A stretch of 64,000 nucleotides of DNA from contig CAWIOX010000030.1 of the NCBI GenBank assembly GCA_963837775.1, forward strand, positions 1 to 64,000, in the 5' to 3' direction. The position numbers and the translations under genes are program-made. Below are positions 58,523-64,000 of the stretch, piece by piece (the first letter of the stretch is position 1; each line of letters starts with the position of its first letter). Below the pieces are notes generated by a model. That model ran no database searches. It saw only the letters and a list, made by a program, of their open reading frames with translations, and was not told where the DNA came from. This stretch comes from CAWIOX01 sp963837775 (GTDB taxonomy: Bacteria; Pseudomonadota; Gammaproteobacteria; Burkholderiales; Burkholderiaceae_D).

Positions 58523-59773
58523 GTGGCATCGAGCAATAAACCGTTGTCTGTTCTAATCAGTAGTACCTTTGCCTTCACCATGTGCTTTGCGATATGGATG
58601 ATGTTTGCGGTACTGGGCATTCCGCTCAAGACCCAGCTCGGCTTGAATGAAACCCAGTTCGGCTTGCTGGCAGCCACGCCGGTGCTCACCGGTTCCCTGG
58701 TGCGGGTGCCGCTCGGCATCTGGACGGATCGCTTCGGCGGTCGGGTGGTCTTCTTCTGGCTGATGATGGTGTGCGTGCTGCCGATCTACCTGATCAGCTA
58801 CGCCACACAATACTGGCATTTTCTGGTGCTCGGCCTGTTTGTCGGCCTGGCTGGCGGTTCGTTTTCAGTCGGTACGCCATATGTCGCGCGCTGGTTCAAA
58901 CAAGAGAAACGCGGCTTTGCGATGGGCGTGTTCGGCGCCGGCAACTCCGGTTCGGCCGTCACCAAATTCGTAGCGCCGGCCATCATCGCCGCCTTCGGCT
59001 GGCAAATGCTGCCGAAAGTGTATGCGGCTGTCATGTTCATCACCGCGTTGCTGTTCTGGTTCTTTTCCTATTCCGACAAGACGCATACCGCAGCGGCCAA
59101 TGTGCCCTTGTCCGAACAGCTGAAGATGCTGAAAGATCCGCGCGTATGGCGCTATTGCCAGTATTACTCGGTGGTGTTCGGCGGCTATGTCGGCCTGGCG
59201 CTGTGGATGACCAAGTATTACGTCGCCGAATATGGTTTCGATCTGAAACTGGCTGCCTTGCTGGCAGCCTGCTTCTCATTGCCGGGCGGCGTGCTGCGCG
59301 CCATAGGCGGCTGGATTTCCGATAAATACGGCGCTCACAAAGTGACCTGGGCGGTGATGTGGGTGTGCTGGATCTGCTTCTTCCTGTTGTCTTATCCGCA
59401 AACCAATCTGGTGGTGAAAACCGTCACCGGCGACGTGAATTTCCATATCGGCCTGTCACCCTGGATGTTCACCGGACTGCTGTTCATCGTCGGCGTCGCG
59501 ATGGCAATCGGCAAGGCTTCCGTCTTCAAATTCATCGGTGACGATTTCACCCACAACATCGGTGCGGTCTCCGGTGTGGTCGGTCTGGCTGGCGGCCTGG
59601 GCGGCTTCTTCCTGCCGATCATGTTCGGTGCGCTAGTCGATCTGACGGGCGTGCGTTCCAGTTCATTCATGTTGTTGTATGGCACGGTGTGCGTATCGCT
59701 GATATGGATGCATTTTTCATTCAAGCCACAGCGCGAGCAGCAGAGGAAAAGGAACATCGCTCTTGTCGCATAA
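58523..59773 (+). CDS. narK1: Nitrate transporter NarK1 (MFS, nitrate/proton symport type)
   Basis: Twelve-helix major facilitator of the nitrate/nitrite porter family; NarK1 types import nitrate with protons to start nitrate respiration. 416 residues from GTG 58523 with TGGAGG seven bases upstream. It has WMMFAVLGIPLKTQLGLNET, LVRVPLGIWTDRFGGR and two nitrate signatures (GLAGGSFSVGTPYVARWF and GLAGGLGGFFLPI). Followed by narK2 and narG: a narK1K2GHJI-type operon. Confidence 0.92.
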   Translation: MASSNKPLSVLISSTFAFTMCFAIWMMFAVLGIPLKTQLGLNETQFGLLAATPVLTGSLVRVPLGIWTDRFGGRVVFFWLMMVCVLPIYLISYATQYWHFLVLGLFVGLAGGSFSVGTPYVARWFKQEKRGFAMGVFGAGNSGSAVTKFVAPAIIAAFGWQMLPKVYAAVMFITALLFWFFSYSDKTHTAAANVPLSEQLKMLKDPRVWRYCQYYSVVFGGYVGLALWMTKYYVAEYGFDLKLAALLAACFSLPGGVLRAIGGWISDKYGAHKVTWAVMWVCWICFFLLSYPQTNLVVKTVTGDVNFHIGLSPWMFTGLLFIVGVAMAIGKASVFKFIGDDFTHNIGAVSGVVGLAGGLGGFFLPIMFGALVDLTGVRSSSFMLLYGTVCVSLIWMHFSFKPQREQQRKRNIALVA

Positions 59774-59816
59774 ATTGTATTTGTTCCCGGGCAGCTTGCG
59801 CTGTCCTTGGTCGTAA

Positions 59817-59882
59817 TCAGGAGAAAAAGATGAGCGAGTATGTCGTTGGTCAGGAGAAAAAGATGAGTGGGCATGTCATTAG
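59817..59882 (+). repeat. 33-bp tandem duplication over the narK2 start
   Basis: Unit 1 at 59817-59849 and unit 2 at 59850-59882 each contain TCAGGAGAAAAAGATGAG, then diverge at a few positions. Each unit carries its own AGGAG and ATG (59830, 59863) in the same frame, giving two equivalent start sites 11 codons apart. Confidence 0.9.
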
Positions 59883-61248
59883 TCACTGGGAGCCGGAAGA
59901 AACAAAATTCTGGCAAAGCGAAGGGAAGACGATTGCAAACCGCAACCTGTGGATTTCGATACCGGCGCTGTTGCTGGCGTTCGCGGTCTGGATGGTGTGG
60001 AGCGTGGTGGTGGTGAATTTGCCGAATATCGGCTTCAAGTACAGCACCAACCAACTGTTCTGGCTGACTGCGCTGCCGGGTTTGTCGGGCGCCACCTTGC
60101 GGATTTTTTATTCGTTCATGGTGCCTATTTTTGGCGGTCGCAAGTGGACCACCATTTCTACAGCGTCGCTGCTGATTCCCGCCATTGGTATCGGTTTCGC
60201 AGTGCAGGATGTCAATACCGGTTATCCAACCATGCTGGTGCTGGCCTTGCTGTGCGGTTTCGGCGGCGGCAATTTCGCTTCATCAATGGCCAATATCAGC
60301 TTCTTTTTCCCTAAATCGCAAAAAGGCTATGCGCTCGGCATGAATGCCGGCCTGGGTAATCTGGGCGTATCGGCGGTGCAGTTCGTGGTGCCGCTGGTGA
60401 TTACGGCAGGTTTGTTCGGCGCCGTTGGCGGCGAACCGCAAGTCTGGGCCAAAGCCGCACAAACCAAGCAGATGTGGTTGCAGAATGCCGGCTTCATCTG
60501 GGTGCCGTTTATCGTCATCACGACGGTGGCTGCCTGGTTCGGCATGAATGATATCGCGTCCGCCAAGGCATCGTTTTCTGATCAGGCAGTGATTTTCAAG
60601 CGCAAGCACAACTGGTTGATGTGCTGGCTGTATGTCGGTACTTTCGGCTCGTTCATTGGCTATTCGGCCGGTTTCCCGTTGCTGATCAAGTCCCAGTTCC
60701 CTGATGTGAATCCTTTGCAATATGCATTCCTCGGCCCTCTGGTCGGTGCTCTGGCACGGGTTGCCGGCGGCTGGATTGCCGACAAGTTTGGCGGCGCCAA
60801 GGTCACGTTCTGGACCTTCGTTGTGATGATCGCAGCGGTGTTCGGTGTCATCAATTTCCTGCCGCACGCCGGCAGCCTGGGTAATTTCTGGGGCTTCTTC
60901 TGGATGTTCATGCTGCTGTTTGCCGGTACCGGCGTCGGCAACGCATCGACTTTCCGCATGATTCCGGTGATTTTCCTGACCGAGCGTCAGCGTGAAGTCG
61001 CAGGCCAGGGTCCGGCTGCGCAGGCCAAGGCAATCGCCGATGCCAACAAGGAAGGCGCTGCGGTACTGGGCTTTACTTCTGCGGTGGCTGCCTACGGCGC
61101 GTTTTTCATTCCGAAAAGCTATGGCACGTCGATCGCTCTGACCGGCGGACCGGATGCTGCATTGTGGGGTTTCATCGGCTTCTACGTTACTTGCATCGTC
61201 ATCACCTGGTGGTTCTATTCACGTAAAAATGCGGAAATGCCTTGCTGA
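59830..61248 (+). CDS. narK2: Nitrate/nitrite transporter NarK2 (MFS)
   Basis: Second nitrate/nitrite porter, NarK2 type (nitrate/nitrite exchange). 472 residues from ATG 59830, or 461 from the ATG at 59863. It has WMVWSVVVVNLPNIGFKYS, GATLRIFYSFMVPIFGGRKW and the nitrate signatures GFGGGNFASSMANISFFFP and AGTGVGNASTFRMIPVIF. Twelve hydrophobic segments. Between narK1 and narG, separated from narG by a terminator-like hairpin. Confidence 0.93.
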   Translation: MSEYVVGQEKKMSGHVISHWEPEETKFWQSEGKTIANRNLWISIPALLLAFAVWMVWSVVVVNLPNIGFKYSTNQLFWLTALPGLSGATLRIFYSFMVPIFGGRKWTTISTASLLIPAIGIGFAVQDVNTGYPTMLVLALLCGFGGGNFASSMANISFFFPKSQKGYALGMNAGLGNLGVSAVQFVVPLVITAGLFGAVGGEPQVWAKAAQTKQMWLQNAGFIWVPFIVITTVAAWFGMNDIASAKASFSDQAVIFKRKHNWLMCWLYVGTFGSFIGYSAGFPLLIKSQFPDVNPLQYAFLGPLVGALARVAGGWIADKFGGAKVTFWTFVVMIAAVFGVINFLPHAGSLGNFWGFFWMFMLLFAGTGVGNASTFRMIPVIFLTERQREVAGQGPAAQAKAIADANKEGAAVLGFTSAVAAYGAFFIPKSYGTSIALTGGPDAALWGFIGFYVTCIVITWWFYSRKNAEMPC

Positions 61249-61339
61249 TACAGATGGCACAACAGTGCCGGCACTGATGAGTGCAAATGCTTCGGCATAG
61301 TTCTTAATGCCTAGCTTGTCTAGTCCAGACGCTGAAAAT

Positions 61340-61377
61340 AGTCCGACTTCTTGCGAATAGCTGGGGTCGGACTTTTC
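61340..61377 (+). terminator. Terminator-like hairpin after narK2
   Basis: AGTCCGAC (61340-61347) pairs with GTCGGACT (61366-61373), followed by TTT. An 18-base loop makes it moderate. It would separate narK transport genes from narGHJI dosage. Confidence 0.65.
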
Positions 61378-61425
61378 ACCTAAGATGGATTTACTGTAAT
61401 TCCCGATTAGCAGTTTTAATGATAA

Positions 61426-61444
61426 GCGCCTGTCTTGCAGGCGC
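61426..61444 (+). other. Hairpin in the narG leader
   Basis: GCGCCTG (61426-61432) pairs perfectly with CAGGCGC (61438-61444), seven bases before the GGAGAG that serves narG. It could shield or stabilise the ribosome-binding site. Confidence 0.5.
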
Positions 61445-61459
61445 ATGTTTGGAGAGACC

Positions 61460-64000
61460 ATGAGTCACTTTCTGGATCGTTTGAAATTCTTCAGTAAGAC
61501 CACGGAGACTTTTTCCAACGGGCACGGCGCGGTAGTCAATGAAGACCGCACTTGGGAAAACGCCTACCGCCAACGCTGGCAGCATGACAAGATCGTGCGT
61601 TCGACGCACGGTGTGAATTGCACCGGTTCGTGCAGCTGGAAGGTCTACGTCAAGAACGGTTTGATCACCTGGGAAACCCAGCAGACCGATTATCCGCGTA
61701 CCCGTCCTGACCTGCCTAACCACGAGCCGCGCGGCTGCCCGCGTGGCGCCAGCTATTCCTGGTACGTGTATTCGGCGCAGCGCGTCAAATACCCGATGGT
61801 GCGCGGCCGCCTGATGGACATGTGGCGCGAAGCACGCAAGACCATGGCGCCGGTCGCTGCATGGGAATACATCAGCCAGAATCCGGAACGTGCCAAGCAG
61901 TACAAATCGATTCGCGGCCTGGGCGGTTTCGTGCGCGGCGAAATGGGATGAAGTCAATGAAATCATCGCTGCCGCCAATGCGTTCACCATCAAGAAATTC
62001 GGACCGGACCGTATCGTTGGCTTTTCGCCGATCCCGGCGATGTCGATGGTCAGTTATGCGGCAGGTACCCGTTACCTGAGCCTGATCGGCGGCGTGGCGC
62101 TGAGTTTCTATGACTGGTATTGCGATTTGCCACCAGCCAGTCCGCAAGTGTGGGGTGAGCAGACCGACGTGCCGGAATCGGCCGACTGGTACAACTCGAC
62201 TTACCTGATGGTGTGGGGCTCCAACGTGCCGATGACGCGCACGCCGGATGCCCACTTCTACACCGAAGTGCGCTACAAGGGCACCAAGACCGTCGCGGTA
62301 TCGTCCGATTTCGGCGAAATGGCCAAGTTCGGCGACATCTGGCTGGCGCCAAAGCAGGGTACGGACGCCGCGCTGGCGATGGCGATGGGTCACGTGATCC
62401 TGAAGGAATTCCACGTCACCGGAAAATCCGCTTATTTCCGCGATTATGCCAAGCAATATACCGATTTCCCGATGCTGGTATTGCTGAAGGAAAAAAATGG
62501 CGCGCTGGTGCCCGAGTACTTCCTGCGCGCATCGCATCTGGCCAATAATCTGGACGAAACCAATAATCCGGAATGGAAAACACTGGTCATCGATGATGTC
62601 AGTGGCGACATCAGTGCGCCGGCCGGTTCGATCGGTTTCCGCTGGGGTGAATCCGGCAAATGGAATCTGGAGCAAAAAGCCGGCACCAGCGGCAAGGCCA
62701 TCGACCCGCGTCTGTCGCTGATCGATAGCAGCGACGAGGTGCTGCCGGTCGGCTTCGCGTATTTCGGCGGCAAGGATGCCAGCGATATGCTGTTGCGCAA
62801 TGTGCCGGTCAAGAAAGTGCAACTGGCGGACGGCACGATCGCGCTGGTGACCACGGTCTTTGACTTGACACTGGCCAACTACGGCATCGACCGTGGTCTG
62901 GGCGGCGGCAATGTCGCCAAGGACTACGCGGACGATGTGCCTTACACACCGGAGTGGCAAGTCAAGCACACCGGCGTCAAGGCAGCCGATGTGATCACCG
63001 TGGCGCGCGAGTTTGCTGAAAATGCCGACAAGACCCGCGGCAAGAGCATGGTGATTGTCGGCGCCGCGCTGAACCACTGGTATCACATGGACATGACCTA
63101 TCGCGGCATCATCAATATGTTGATGATGTGCGGTTGCGTCGGCCAATCCGGCGGCGGCTGGGCGCATTACGTCGGCCAGGAAAAACTGCGTCCGCAAACC
63201 GGCTGGACCCCGCTCGCATTTGCACTCGACTGGAACCGTCCTATGCGTCAGATGAACGGTACTTCGTTCTTCTATGCGCACACCAGCCAGTGGCGTCATG
63301 AAAAACTGCACACGGCAGAAATCCAGTCGCCTTCGGCCGACGGTAACGTGATGCAGATGTCGCTGATCGATTACAACGCCAAGTCGGAACGCATGGGCTG
63401 GTTGCCATCGGCACCGCAGCTGGAAACCAATCCGCTGGAAATCACCCGCGCCGCTGAAGCGGCCGGCAAGGATGTCGCGCAGTACGCAGTGGAGCAGATC
63501 AAGGCCGGCAAGCTCAATTTCTCTTGCGATGATCCGGATAATCCAGCCAACTTCCCGCGCAATATGTTCGTCTGGCGTTCGAATATTCTGGGCAGCTCAG
63601 GCAAGGGCCACGAATACTTCCTGAAGTATCTGCTCGGTACGCAAAATGCATTGATGAGCGACGAAGCCGGTTGCGTCAAGCCGAAGGATGTGAAAATGCG
63701 TCCGGCCGCCGAAGGCAAGCTCGATTTGCTGGTGGTGCTCGACTTCCGCATGTCGACTACCTGCCTGTACGGCGATATCGTGTTGCCGACCGCAACATGG
63801 TATGAAAAAGACGATTTGAATACGTCCGACATGCACCCGTTCATTCATCCGTTGTCGGAAGCGGTGCAACCGTTATGGCAATCGAAGTCGGACTGGGAAA
63901 TCTACAAGGGCCTGGCCGAGAAATTCTCCGAAATCGGCGGCGAATATCTGGGCACCCAGAAAGATCTGATCCTGTCGCCGCTGATGCACGACACGCCGGG
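61460..64000 (+). CDS. narG: Respiratory nitrate reductase alpha subunit NarG (3' cut by window), one frameshift as read
   Basis: Molybdenum bis-MGD catalytic subunit of the membrane-bound nitrate reductase. ATG 61460 with GGAGAG upstream. N-terminal FS0 cluster ligands HGVNCTGSC and the later Cys in PRGCPRGASYSW are present. It then has GFSPIPAMSMVSYAAG, LSFYDWYCDLPPASPQ and WGEQTDVPESADWYNS. Near 61942 one extra A (GCGAAATGGG for GCGAATGGG) shifts +1; beyond it the frame is open to the window end (LSPLMHDTPG at base 64000), roughly two-thirds of the usual ~1240 residues. Confidence 0.95.

Noticed and set aside
61931..61951. Programmed frameshift or selenocysteine-type recoding in narG
   Set aside because: No slippery heptamer or downstream structure; the same +1 single-base pattern occurs in many unrelated genes, so an inserted base is simpler.
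61872..63311. 479-codon open frame antisense to narG
   Set aside because: narG continues in frame through this region with clear family motifs.

Overview
The window reads as a chromosomal segment of a betaproteobacterium (Burkholderiales), most like the Oxalobacteraceae (Herminiimonas/Janthinobacterium type). This is an inference from protein sequence, gene order (rng-maf-rlmH-rsfS-nadD-hemF; trxA next to rho near rpmE) and moderately high G+C, not from a database search. Nearly all of it is ordinary core and accessory metabolism; I see no prophage, transposase, CRISPR array or classical defence island.

Layout. 1-7015 (minus): housekeeping run rng, maf, rlmH, rsfS, nadD, hemF, purD, yebC. 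7117-16491: HerA-like ATPase (DUF853), EamA transporter, quinone oxidoreductase, two tiny paralogous membrane proteins, bluB under a cobalamin riboswitch, a small lipoprotein, pepN, fbp. 16595-24126: tRNA-Thr(CGU), an orphan livF, a tiny Lys-rich protein, ppnN, a PfkB kinase, a MATE pump, an ArnT-like glycosyltransferase, rpmE2. 24340-33121: TRIC-type channel protein, rho, trxA, addB-addA. 33373-49816: a full MSHA-type type IV pilus cluster in four blocks: mshG-mshE (minus), mshA-C-D-O-P (plus), mshQ (minus), mshI-I2-J-K-L-M-N (plus). 49796-58335: histidine utilisation, hutC repressor divergent from hutU-H-G-F-D-I; HutF plus HutG means the five-step route through formylglutamate. 58523-64000: respiratory nitrate module narK1-narK2-narG (narG runs off the window).

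Main discovery: seven copies of an undescribed-looking intergenic element. Each has a core of 59 bp (60 in one copy) running from GTAT to ATACYCCC, and most have an ATAC box 7-8 bp upstream of the core (ATAC-N8-GTAT). Copies start at 6229, 8698, 20568, 33188, 36442, 39986 and 56420, always at gene ends or junctions. Two inverted copies (33188 and 36442) bracket mshG-mshE exactly; flipping that block would restore the usual mshE-G-A-C-D-O-P order. Another copy ends one side of the inverted mshQ gene, and one contains the hutD start codon.

Quality caveat: about 30 frameshifts break otherwise conserved genes (maf, EamA gene, pepN, TRIC, glycosyltransferase, addB, addA, mshA/C/D/O/P, hutC, hutH, hutF, hutD, narG). 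Almost all are single extra bases (+1), often duplicated neighbours. This looks like systematic insertion error in the sequence rather than mass pseudogenisation, so these genes are annotated at full length with the break noted.
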